Of a stretch of DNA of 8,724 nucleotides, positions 1 to 6,096 are shown one piece after another. Under the pieces are notes generated by a model. It searched no databases and was not told the DNA's origin. It saw nothing but the letters and a program-made list of their open reading frames with translations. The DNA comes from Legionellaceae bacterium. Its GTDB lineage: Bacteria; Pseudomonadota; Gammaproteobacteria; Legionellales; Legionellaceae. Made by a program: the position numbers and the translations under genes. The stretch is from contig CANISA010000051.1 of NCBI GenBank assembly GCA_947470005.1, positions 1-8,724 of the forward strand, written 5' to 3'. Positions within the stretch are counted from its first letter, which is position 1; every line of letters begins with the position of its first letter.

Positions 1-126
1 CGCATCAATGGCCGAAGAAAACATGTTGATGAACACACCGAGCAGTAGAATAGGCCAAAAAGGTTTCACATAAACAAACAGTCGGAGGTACAACCGACGA
101 GCATTCCCGTCAAGGGTTTTTTTCAT
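1..126 (-). CDS. msbA: MsbA-like lipid A ABC exporter, N-terminal fragment (runs off left edge)
   Basis: This is an open frame read leftward from an ATG at 126 to the window edge, giving 42 residues. The peptide begins MKKTLDGNARRLYLRLFVYV and continues through a hydrophobic stretch (about residues 21-37) ending in SSAIDA. A basic N-terminal tail with an arginine/tyrosine-rich amphipathic stretch, then KPFWPI leading into the first membrane helix, is the usual opening of MsbA-type half-transporters. These flip lipid A-core across the inner membrane. Only the start of the first transmembrane helix is present; the ATPase domain lies outside, so another type I ABC exporter half-transporter is possible. 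No strong Shine-Dalgarno precedes the ATG. The frame stays open upstream beyond position 224, but I saw no usable alternative start there. The methyltransferase gene lies 97 bp upstream on the same strand, so the two could be co-transcribed. Confidence 0.7.
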   Translation of the reverse strand, partial: MKKTLDGNARRLYLRLFVYVKPFWPILLLGVFINMFSSAIDA

Positions 127-166
127 CTTAAATACCGTAAAGAATAGTTGGTTTGAATTGAAGCAA

Positions 167-196
167 ATTCTACTCCTTCTTCTGGCAAATAACCAA
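167..196 (-). promoter_or_regulatory. Possible weak promoter for the msbA-like gene
   Basis: Read on the - strand, TTGGTT (196-191) and TAGAAT (172-167) are separated by 18 bp and resemble -35 and -10 boxes. They lie about 40 bases upstream of the ATG at 126. The match is moderate and the region is AT-rich, so chance is a real alternative. The gene may instead be transcribed from the methyltransferase promoter. Confidence 0.25.
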
Positions 197-223
197 TCTT
201 TCTGGGCAAAAGTGGGCGCATCG

Positions 224-907
224 TCATACGTGGCACTGCTGCGCCCAGATACGCAGCATCGCATTGCCTGCAGGGTATAACGGGTAAGCCACGTCACGTA
301 CTTCGACGCCATAGTTCTCTTGCTGCAATCCTAACAACACAGGACCTAACAACGGCGACGGCTGGCCCACACGATCAATCAGAGGAAAAATCCGCACCTC
401 ACCCGCAACGCGTGCTAATTCGGCGATGAGTGCCAAATGAAAATCCACGGGCTGTGTCTCTGGATTAGCAAATAAATAGTGTGAGCAGAGTGCATAATCA
501 AACTTAGAATCCATAAACGGCAGGTGATCCTTGGGACGTGAGATATAGCGCTCCTGAGCAAGTCCTTCTTCGTAGTCCGCAAAAAAAAGGGACATCCCTG
601 CACGCCGACTTGCAATAAATGCCTCAATACCACCGTACTGGCTCACATCAAACTGCCCTTGATCAGCGAGCACTTGCTTCACGCGCTTGTCAAACAGTGA
701 CGTGGCTTTTAGCACGAGATCAGGCTTGGTCAAACGAAACAATGGATCACAGCTCACAATCAACGGACTCTCTTGATGAAGGACTGCATTCATAGCACTC
801 GGCCCACAGCCATACTCCAAGATTCGCGAGCGAATCTCCTCATCAGACAGATCAAACATCGCTTTGTATTCAGCCACATGATGACCCCACAACACCAACT
901 TACGCAT
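224..907 (-). CDS. SAM-dependent methyltransferase-like protein, substrate unknown
   Basis: This is a 227-residue protein predicted to be cytosolic, with no signal peptide or membrane segment. It looks like a class I (Rossmann-fold) methyltransferase. The SAM-binding motif I is LEYGCGPSAMNA at residues 30-41. An acidic SCDP at 52-55 fits the end of strand beta 2, LPFMDSKFDYALCSHYLF at 129-146 resembles the motif around strand beta 4, and ELARVAGEVRIFPL at 163-176 resembles the following helix and strand. About 60 residues between motif I and the beta 4 motif form an insert with no family signature I know. I chose the ATG at 907 because AGGGG (917-913) sits five bases before it. An in-frame GTG at 925 would add six residues but lacks such a site. 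The gene is divergent from liuA and reads toward the msbA-like gene. The substrate cannot be told from sequence, and nothing ties it to leucine catabolism except position. Confidence 0.8.
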   Translation of the reverse strand: MRKLVLWGHHVAEYKAMFDLSDEEIRSRILEYGCGPSAMNAVLHQESPLIVSCDPLFRLTKPDLVLKATSLFDKRVKQVLADQGQFDVSQYGGIEAFIASRRAGMSLFFADYEEGLAQERYISRPKDHLPFMDSKFDYALCSHYLFANPETQPVDFHLALIAELARVAGEVRIFPLIDRVGQPSPLLGPVLLGLQQENYGVEVRDVAYPLYPAGNAMLRIWAQQCHV

Positions 908-911
908 CTCG

Positions 912-919
912 TCCCCTCT
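912..919 (-). promoter_or_regulatory. Ribosome binding site that fixes the methyltransferase start
   Basis: On the - strand AGAGGGGA lies just before the ATG at 907, with the AGGGG core five bases from the start codon. It lies inside the longer GTG-initiated frame (start 925), which argues that the ATG is the real start. Confidence 0.6.
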
Positions 920-920
920 C

Positions 921-949
921 TTCACAACGTGCCCTATGCGGGGTATAGT
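921..949 (+). promoter_or_regulatory. Predicted sigma-70 promoter of the liu operon
   Basis: TTCACA (921-926) and TATAGT (944-949) each match the -35 and -10 consensus at five of six positions, with the optimal 17 bp spacing. Transcription would start near 956, leaving a short leader before the liuA ATG at 984. It is the best promoter-like sequence I found in the window and is correctly placed to drive all seven + strand genes. Confidence 0.65.
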
Positions 950-958
950 CTAGCCTAT
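933..958. repeat. Short repeats over the liu promoter, candidate operator
   Basis: CCTAT occurs at 933-937 and again at 954-958, spaced 21 bp (two helical turns). The complementary ATAG lies between them at 945-948, inside the -10 box. ATAGTCTAGCCTAT (945-958) is an imperfect 14-bp palindrome with 12 of 14 positions paired, spanning the -10 region and predicted start point. A repressor bound here would block transcription. It does not look like the LiuR operator described in other gammaproteobacteria, so the binding factor is unknown, and short repeats like these can arise by chance. Confidence 0.3.
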
Positions 959-971
959 TTGCTAAAGAAAC

Positions 972-977
972 AGGAAG
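972..977 (+). promoter_or_regulatory. Ribosome binding site of liuA
   Basis: AGGAAG lies six bases upstream of the ATG at 984, a normal spacing, and supports that start over the out-of-frame reading through the same region. Confidence 0.7.
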
Positions 978-983
978 TCATCT

Positions 984-2144
984 ATGCGTCAAAGTCTATC
1001 TCACTTGCTCGGCGATACGCATGACCAGCTACGTGAGAGCGTCTATCAATTCGCCTCCCGTGAAATAGCACCCATTGCCGCTCAAATTGACATCGATAAT
1101 GCCTTTCCTCACCCGCTTTGGCTAAAGCTGGGCGACTTAGGCGTGCTCGGTATAACCGTCAGTGAAGCCTATGGTGGCGCGAACATGGGGTATTTGGCCC
1201 ACGTTATCGCCATGGAAGAAATCTCACGTGCATCAGCATCCGTCGGCCTAAGCTACGGCGCACATTCAAATTTGTGTATCAACCAAATCGCGATTAATGG
1301 AAATGAACAACAAAAGCAACACTATCTCCCTCGCTTAATTCGAGGAGAACACGTGGGTGCCTTGGCCATGAGTGAAGCAAACGCCGGTTCGGATGTGATT
1401 AGCATGCAGTTGCAAGCGCGCCAAGAGGGAGATCGCTTTATCCTTGATGGGACCAAAATGTGGATAACCAACGGCCCAGATGCCGACGTGCTGGTTGTCT
1501 ATGCAAAAACAGACAAACATGCCGGTAGCAAAGGAATCACGGCCTTCATCGTTGAAAAAAAATTCCCAGGCTTTCGAACCGCTCAAAAATTAGATAAATT
1601 AGGCATGCGTGGCTCAAACACCTGCGAGCTCGTCTTTGAACACTGTGAAATCCCTGTAGACAACGTGTTAGGCGACATCAATCATGGCACTCGCGTCTTG
1701 ATGAGTGGGCTTGATTACGAGCGCACAATCCTAGCAGCAGGCCCCGTTGGCATCATGCAAGCCTGTTTAGACCTCGCGCTGCCTTATGTGCATCAACGTA
1801 AACAATTTAATCAACCCATTGGAACGTTTCAATTCATCCAAGGCAAAATAGCTGACATGTACACGGAATTAAATGCCTCTCGCGCGTACCTCTACGCCGT
1901 GGCGCGAGCATGTGATCAACATCAAATCAGCCGAAAAGACGCCGCCAGTCTGATTCTATATACATCAGAAAAAGCCACGCAGATGGCCTTGCAAGCCATC
2001 CAAATCTTAGGTGGCAACGGTTACGTTCAAGAATGCCCAGCTGGCCGCTTGTTGCGTGATGCCAAACTTTATGAAATTGGAGCAGGCACCTCCGAGATCC
2101 GGCGCATGCTCATCGGACGCGAATTATTCGAAGACATGCTTTAA
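984..2144 (+). CDS. liuA: Isovaleryl-CoA dehydrogenase
   Basis: This FAD-dependent cytosolic enzyme oxidises isovaleryl-CoA to 3-methylcrotonyl-CoA, passing electrons to electron-transfer flavoprotein. At 386 residues it is full length for the acyl-CoA dehydrogenase family. Family signatures include ALAMSEANAGSDV (126-138), MWITNG (159-164), QFNQPIG (274-280), QILGGNGY (340-347) and RDAKLYEIGAGTSEIRR (358-374). The subtype can be read from the catalytic base. Most acyl-CoA dehydrogenases carry the glutamate in the late loop (YEGT), but here that loop reads EIGAGTS. A glutamate is instead present at E246 in LDYERTILAAGP, the arrangement known from human isovaleryl-CoA dehydrogenase. It is the first gene of the operon, behind a good promoter and AGGAAG, and ends 16 bp before the thiolase. 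A related short branched-chain acyl-CoA dehydrogenase is the only serious alternative, and the downstream genes argue against it. Confidence 0.95.
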   Translation: MRQSLSHLLGDTHDQLRESVYQFASREIAPIAAQIDIDNAFPHPLWLKLGDLGVLGITVSEAYGGANMGYLAHVIAMEEISRASASVGLSYGAHSNLCINQIAINGNEQQKQHYLPRLIRGEHVGALAMSEANAGSDVISMQLQARQEGDRFILDGTKMWITNGPDADVLVVYAKTDKHAGSKGITAFIVEKKFPGFRTAQKLDKLGMRGSNTCELVFEHCEIPVDNVLGDINHGTRVLMSGLDYERTILAAGPVGIMQACLDLALPYVHQRKQFNQPIGTFQFIQGKIADMYTELNASRAYLYAVARACDQHQISRKDAASLILYTSEKATQMALQAIQILGGNGYVQECPAGRLLRDAKLYEIGAGTSEIRRMLIGRELFEDML

Positions 2145-2160
2145 CAAAGGATCATACCCC

Positions 2161-3345
2161 ATGAAACCAGATGACATCGTAATTGTTGCAGCCATGCGGA
2201 CCCCCTGTGGGAATCTACTGGGGAACTTGTCGAGCTTACCTGCACCAGCACTCGCAGCCGCGGCTCACCGTGCAGCCCTAGCCCAAGCCCATCTAGCACC
2301 TGCCGATATTGATGAAGTACTCACAGGCTGCGTTTTGCAAGCCGGAATCGGCCAAGCACCAGCCAGGCAAGCCGCCCTGCTCGCAGGACTCCCCGATTCC
2401 GTTGGCGCCACCACACTCAATAAAATGTGTGGCTCAGGCATGAAGGCCGTTATGCTCGCGCATGATGTCATTAAAGCGGGCTCAGCCCAGATTGTCTTGG
2501 CAGGCGGAATGGAGAGCATGAGCCGCGCGCCCTACCTGCTTGCCGGCGCGCGCAAAGGCTATCGTTTAGGGCATGGCGAATTGATCGACCACCTGCGTTT
2601 GGATGGCCTTGAAGATGCGTATGAACCGGGTCAATTGATGGGATATTTTGCCAATCAAACAGCAAACGTATTACACTTCAGCCGAGAAGAACAAGATGAT
2701 TACGCCGCGCGCTCCATGTCCCGTGCCTTGGCAGCACAACAACAAGGCGCTTTCGATGCAGAAATCGTGCCTGTCACCTTGCCTAGTCGAGACGGGGAGA
2801 TCATCGTAAGCCAAGATGAAGGACCCGATCCAACTAAGATAGCTAAACTCCCTCGCTTACGCCCAGCATTCGCTGACAACGGTACCGTCACCGCAGGCAA
2901 CTCCAGCTCCATCTCAGACGGGGCCGCAACGCTCATCCTGATGACCGCAGCTGAAGCCGAGCGACGAGGAATACGACCATTAGCTCGAATTGTGGCTCAT
3001 GCCACGCACGCCCAAGCACCCGCTTTGTTTACCACCGCCCCCATTGGCGCAATAAATGCTCTCTTAGCAAAAGCCGCCTGGAAAATCGATGACGTAGACC
3101 TGTATGAAATAAATGAGGCCTTCGCCGTCGTGGCCATGGCAGCTATTCAAGCGCTCGAATTAAACATCAATCGCGTGAATGTGCATGGCGGAGCCTGCGC
3201 ATTAGGGCATCCGCTGGGCGCTTCCGGCGCGCGAATCATCGTCACCTTGCTTTACGCACTGGAACGACACAACAAAACACGCGGGGTCGCTGCGTTGTGC
3301 ATTGGCGGAGGAGAAGCCACCGCGATTGCTATCGAACGTCTATAA
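2161..3345 (+). CDS. Acetyl-CoA acetyltransferase (thiolase) of the leucine pathway
   Basis: This is a 394-residue thiolase, the usual family length. The acyl-accepting cysteine is C90 in NKMCGSGMKA. N318 lies in NEAFA, H350 in GGACALGHPLGASGARI and the proton-transferring C380 in CIGGGEA, so the active site is complete. It most likely cleaves acetoacetyl-CoA to two acetyl-CoA (or the reverse), completing leucine breakdown after HMG-CoA lyase. The segment DGLEDAYEPGQLMG (148-161) has Leu where bacterial biosynthetic thiolases such as that of Zoogloea have His (YHMG), which separates it from the PHB-type subgroup. The start at 2161 follows AAAGGAT (2146-2152). The frame is open further upstream, but that part lies inside liuA. 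The gene sits between liuA and liuB, 16 bp after liuA. A thiolase acting on other 3-ketoacyl-CoAs cannot be excluded. Confidence 0.92.
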   Translation: MKPDDIVIVAAMRTPCGNLLGNLSSLPAPALAAAAHRAALAQAHLAPADIDEVLTGCVLQAGIGQAPARQAALLAGLPDSVGATTLNKMCGSGMKAVMLAHDVIKAGSAQIVLAGGMESMSRAPYLLAGARKGYRLGHGELIDHLRLDGLEDAYEPGQLMGYFANQTANVLHFSREEQDDYAARSMSRALAAQQQGAFDAEIVPVTLPSRDGEIIVSQDEGPDPTKIAKLPRLRPAFADNGTVTAGNSSSISDGAATLILMTAAEAERRGIRPLARIVAHATHAQAPALFTTAPIGAINALLAKAAWKIDDVDLYEINEAFAVVAMAAIQALELNINRVNVHGGACALGHPLGASGARIIVTLLYALERHNKTRGVAALCIGGGEATAIAIERL

Positions 3346-3374
3346 CCCTTTCATCCGTCAAAAGGAACGCCTCC

Positions 3375-3677
3375 ATGTTAATCCAAAGTGCACTTTACCT
3401 TGTCTTGAGTATCCTGGCTGTTTTGTTTGCCAAATACGTCCATTTAGGCATTATCTATATTGATATGCTCTACACCTACTTCAATGTAACCCTCGCTTCA
3501 TTTTTGACGAGTTCTTGGCTTCGAAACGTCCTAATTCTCGTGCTCCTGCCCTTAGGCTTAACCGCAATTCCCGCAGCTATTTATCGCCTCATCAAGAAAA
3601 AAAACATGCCTTATTTTCTCGAAGTCACCTGGGTTTTGTGGCTCGTGTTCATCCTCAGTAACGTGCTGATCCAATAA
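3375..3677 (+). CDS. Small membrane protein of unknown function within the liu operon
   Basis: This is a 100-residue, strongly hydrophobic protein that I do not recognise. Three membrane segments are clear: about 3-19, 51-72 and 83-99. A weaker hydrophobic stretch rich in Tyr and Phe lies at 24-45. RLIKKK (71-76) after the second segment suggests a cytoplasmic loop, which by the positive-inside rule puts the N terminus inside and the C terminus outside. No charged residue sits centrally in a membrane segment and no cysteine is present, so there is no sign of a redox or ion-translocating site. AAAGGA (3361-3366) lies eight bases before the ATG, so it looks translated. It lies 29 bp after the thiolase and 12 bp before liuB, so it is almost certainly co-transcribed. 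An uptake, anchoring or quality-control role would be a guess. The single-helix OadG-type subunit of membrane decarboxylases does not fit. Confidence 0.8.
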   Translation: MLIQSALYLVLSILAVLFAKYVHLGIIYIDMLYTYFNVTLASFLTSSWLRNVLILVLLPLGLTAIPAAIYRLIKKKNMPYFLEVTWVLWLVFILSNVLIQ

Positions 3678-3689
3678 AGAGCGCCCCCC

Positions 3690-5297
3690 ATGACCCTCCT
3701 AAACAGTCAATTAAATCCCACGAGCGATATCTTTAGAATGAACCAAACCGCGATGGACGCGCTCGTAAACCAATTAGAGCGAACCGTGGATCACATTGAA
3801 CAAGGGGGAAATGAAAAAGCGAGAGAGAGGCACCGCCAACATGGAAAATTATTGCCTCGAGAGCGATTGCACCTCCTTCTTGATCCAGGCAGCCCTTTTC
3901 TTGAATTCTCTCAATTAGCCGCACTTAACGTGTATGACGACCCCCTTCCCGCTGCGGGCTTAATTACAGGGATAGGCGTAGTCAGTGGGCAGGCCTGCGT
4001 GATTGTCATCAATGATGCAACAGTCAAAGCGGGAACATATTACCCCCTAACCGTTAAAAAACACCTCCGTGCTCAAGCGATTGCCGAGGCCAACCACTTG
4101 CCATGTCTTTATTTGGTGGATTCTGGAGGGATGTTTTTGCCCAAGCAAGATGAGTCATTCTCTGACAAAGATCATTTTGGTCGAATTTTCTTTAATCAAG
4201 CGAATTTATCCGCCCAAAATATTCCCCAAATTGCGGTGGTGATGGGCTCATGCACCGCAGGTGGCGCGTATGTTCCCGCCATGGCGGATGAGTCCATCAT
4301 GGTTCGAAATCAAGCCACCATTTTTCTTGGCGGTCCTCCTCTCGTGAAAGCGGCAACCGGTGAAGTGATCAGCGCTGAAGCCTTAGGCGGTGCAGACGTG
4401 CATTGTCGTCAATCCGGCGTAGCGGATCACTACGCTGAAAACGATGCCCATGCGCTGGACTTAGCTCGGCGCCTGGTGAGTCATCTCAACCGTCCGAAAC
4501 CAGAACCCCATGGACGTATTGCCAGTCGCGAGCCAGCCTACGCACCGGAGGAGTTACATGGCATTATCCCAACTGATCCGCGCAAGCCGTTTGACATTCG
4601 CGAGGTCATCGCGCGTGTGGTCGATGCATCTGATTTTGATGAATTCAAAGCACTTTATGGCAGCACGCTGGTGTGTGGGTTTGCTCACCTCTATGGGTAT
4701 CCAATTGGAATCGTTGCAAACAATGGTATTTTGTTTGCTGAAAGTGCAGTTAAAGGGGCCCATTTTATTGAGCTTTGCGCACAACGAAAGATCCCTTTAC
4801 TTTTTCTGCAAAACATCACCGGCTTCATGGTTGGCAGTAAATATGAAGCCGCAGGGATTGCCAAACACGGGGCGAAAATGGTCATGGCAGTGGCCAATGC
4901 GCGAGTGCCTAAATTCACGGTGATCGTTGGCGGAAGTTTTGGCGCGGGAAATTATGCAATGTGTGGGCGCGCCTATGACCCGCGATTTTTATGGTCTTGG
5001 CCCAATGCCCGCATTTCCGTCATGGGCGGCGATCAAGCCGCCAACGTGCTTGCCCAAATCAATCGAGACAAGCACACAAGCCTTGGAAAAACATGGGCTA
5101 CTGATGAAGAAGAACAATTTAAAGCCCAGATGCGTGAACAGTATGAAGCACAAGGAAATGCGTATTATGCCAGCGCTCGATTATGGGATGATGGCGTCAT
5201 TGCACCCCGCGATACACGTAAAGTACTCGGATTGAGCCTATGGGCGGCACACCATGCTCCCATAGAATCAAGTACATTTGGTGTCTTTCGGATGTAG
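3690..5297 (+). CDS. liuB: Methylcrotonyl-CoA carboxylase carboxyltransferase (beta) subunit
   Basis: This non-biotinylated subunit transfers the carboxyl group from carboxybiotin to 3-methylcrotonyl-CoA, giving 3-methylglutaconyl-CoA, in a complex with LiuD. At 535 residues it is the normal size. Two crotonase-like halves are visible. The N half carries RHRQHGKLLPRERL (47-60), the oxyanion-hole motif GSCTAGGAYVPAM (186-198) and LGGPPLVKAATGE (213-225). The C half carries ITGFMVGSKYEAAGI (376-390), GGSFGAGNYAMCGRA (414-428) and SVMGGDQAA (443-451). The N terminus MTLLNSQLNP matches the family opening, supporting the start at 3690, although the preceding AAAGAG is a weak ribosome site. Propionyl-CoA and geranyl-CoA carboxylase beta subunits are close relatives. 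The flanking IVD, hydratase and HMG-CoA lyase genes favour methylcrotonyl-CoA. The gene ends 14 bp before liuC. Confidence 0.95.
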   Translation: MTLLNSQLNPTSDIFRMNQTAMDALVNQLERTVDHIEQGGNEKARERHRQHGKLLPRERLHLLLDPGSPFLEFSQLAALNVYDDPLPAAGLITGIGVVSGQACVIVINDATVKAGTYYPLTVKKHLRAQAIAEANHLPCLYLVDSGGMFLPKQDESFSDKDHFGRIFFNQANLSAQNIPQIAVVMGSCTAGGAYVPAMADESIMVRNQATIFLGGPPLVKAATGEVISAEALGGADVHCRQSGVADHYAENDAHALDLARRLVSHLNRPKPEPHGRIASREPAYAPEELHGIIPTDPRKPFDIREVIARVVDASDFDEFKALYGSTLVCGFAHLYGYPIGIVANNGILFAESAVKGAHFIELCAQRKIPLLFLQNITGFMVGSKYEAAGIAKHGAKMVMAVANARVPKFTVIVGGSFGAGNYAMCGRAYDPRFLWSWPNARISVMGGDQAANVLAQINRDKHTSLGKTWATDEEEQFKAQMREQYEAQGNAYYASARLWDDGVIAPRDTRKVLGLSLWAAHHAPIESSTFGVFRM

Positions 5298-5300
5298 CAC

Positions 5301-5305
5301 AGGAG
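5301..5305 (+). promoter_or_regulatory. Ribosome binding site deciding the liuC start
   Basis: AGGAG is followed by two adjacent in-frame ATG codons, at 5309 and 5312. The spacing is three bases to the first and six to the second, which favours 5312. The difference is one methionine. Confidence 0.6.
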
Positions 5306-5311
5306 TTAATG

Positions 5312-6088
5312 ATGCAAGATTTACTGAGCGAATTAGATGACCGCGTATTATACATCACGTTTAATCGCGTCGAAAAACACAACGCATTTGACGACACCCT
5401 CTTGCATGCGCTGCAAGAGGTATTGGACGATGCTGAAACAAATGAACGCGTCCGCGTGATCGTTTTAAAAGCCAATGGCCCTCATTTTTCAGCAGGAGCA
5501 GATGTAGCCTGGATGCAACGCATGATCACGCTATCTGAAGCAGACAATCGAGCAGACGCCACTATCCTTGCTCGAGTTATATACACGTTGTATAAAAGTA
5601 GCAAGCCCACGCTGGCCATGGTCCAAGGCGCCGCCTTGGGTGGAGGAGCCGGTCTCGTTGCCGCATGTGACATTGCTATTGCCGCCGACTCAGCGCATTT
5701 TTGTTTTTCTGAAGTAAAATTAGGATTGATCCCTGCCGTCATTAGTCCTTATGTTATTCGAGCCATCGGTGAACGTGCGGCGACATGGTTATTTATGAGT
5801 GCCGAGCCATTTGATGCACAGCGTGCGCTGAGTCTTCAACTCGTGCATCACTGCGTTCCGGAAAACACCCTGTTACTCACCACACAGAACTATGCAAAAA
5901 AACTGAGTAAGCTCGCACCAGGCGCTTTGTGTGCATCAAAAGCACTCGTGCGCGACGTCGCCGGACGAGCGATCGACGACACCCTGCAAGCATTGACCGC
6001 CACCAAAATAGCGCATCAACGCGTGTCTGCTGAGGGGCAACGAGGCCTCCGCGCTTTTCTTAACAAAGAACCACTGGATTGGAATTAA
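5312..6088 (+). CDS. liuC: 3-methylglutaconyl-CoA hydratase (crotonase family)
   Basis: This 258-residue enoyl-CoA hydratase/isomerase-family enzyme would hydrate 3-methylglutaconyl-CoA to HMG-CoA. The oxyanion-hole elements are HFSAGADVAWM (58-68) and GAALGGGAGLVAACD (106-120). The second catalytic glutamate of crotonases is present as E134 in FSEVKLGLIPAVISPYV. The position of the first glutamate (E144 in rat crotonase) is glycine, G114 by my hand alignment. To my knowledge this also occurs in other bacterial LiuC proteins, so it fits the subgroup and is not an obvious defect. The ATG at 5312 is chosen from its spacing to AGGAG, and the open frame upstream to 5240 overlaps liuB and is not used. 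Gaps are 14 bp to liuB and 8 bp to liuD. Specificity rests mainly on operon context; a general enoyl-CoA hydratase is the fallback call. Confidence 0.9.
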   Translation: MQDLLSELDDRVLYITFNRVEKHNAFDDTLLHALQEVLDDAETNERVRVIVLKANGPHFSAGADVAWMQRMITLSEADNRADATILARVIYTLYKSSKPTLAMVQGAALGGGAGLVAACDIAIAADSAHFCFSEVKLGLIPAVISPYVIRAIGERAATWLFMSAEPFDAQRALSLQLVHHCVPENTLLLTTQNYAKKLSKLAPGALCASKALVRDVAGRAIDDTLQALTATKIAHQRVSAEGQRGLRAFLNKEPLDWN

Positions 6089-6096
6089 GGCCGCTT

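Larger units (their letters stand above)
908..983. other. Divergent intergenic region between methyltransferase and liuA
   Basis: These 76 bp must hold the start signals of both divergent transcription units. The rightward promoter and the repeats over it are listed separately. For the leftward gene I see only poor -10-like elements (TAGACT or TATACC on the - strand, roughly 943-954) with no good -35 box, overlapping the rightward -10. The two promoters therefore probably overlap, and one binding protein could affect both directions. No terminator or riboswitch fits here: the predicted liu leader is only about 28 bases. Confidence 0.6.

Noticed and set aside
773..1024. An 83-codon + strand open frame spanning the methyltransferase start and the liuA start
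   Set aside because: It is antisense to the methyltransferase, crosses the predicted promoter and overlaps liuA out of frame. No ribosome site or known motif supports it.
2011..2160. N-terminal extension of the thiolase by 50 residues
   Set aside because: The extension overlaps liuA out of frame and does not look like a thiolase. The family start and a ribosome site both point to 2161.
3346..3374. A possible terminator between the thiolase and the small membrane protein gene
   Set aside because: The 29-bp gap has no stable hairpin or T-run and contains the ribosome binding site of the next gene.
3375..3677. The small membrane protein as a subunit of a sodium-pumping biotin-dependent decarboxylase
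   Set aside because: OadG-type subunits have one membrane helix and the large beta subunit is absent. LiuB/LiuD are ordinary soluble carboxylase subunits.
4510..4923. A 137-codon open frame on the + strand inside liuB
   Set aside because: It overlaps the well-conserved carboxyltransferase domain in another frame, has no recognisable domain, and its composition looks like frame-shifted coding sequence.
5240..5311. N-terminal extension of liuC
   Set aside because: It overlaps the end of liuB and lies upstream of the AGGAG site. Crotonase homology begins just after 5312.
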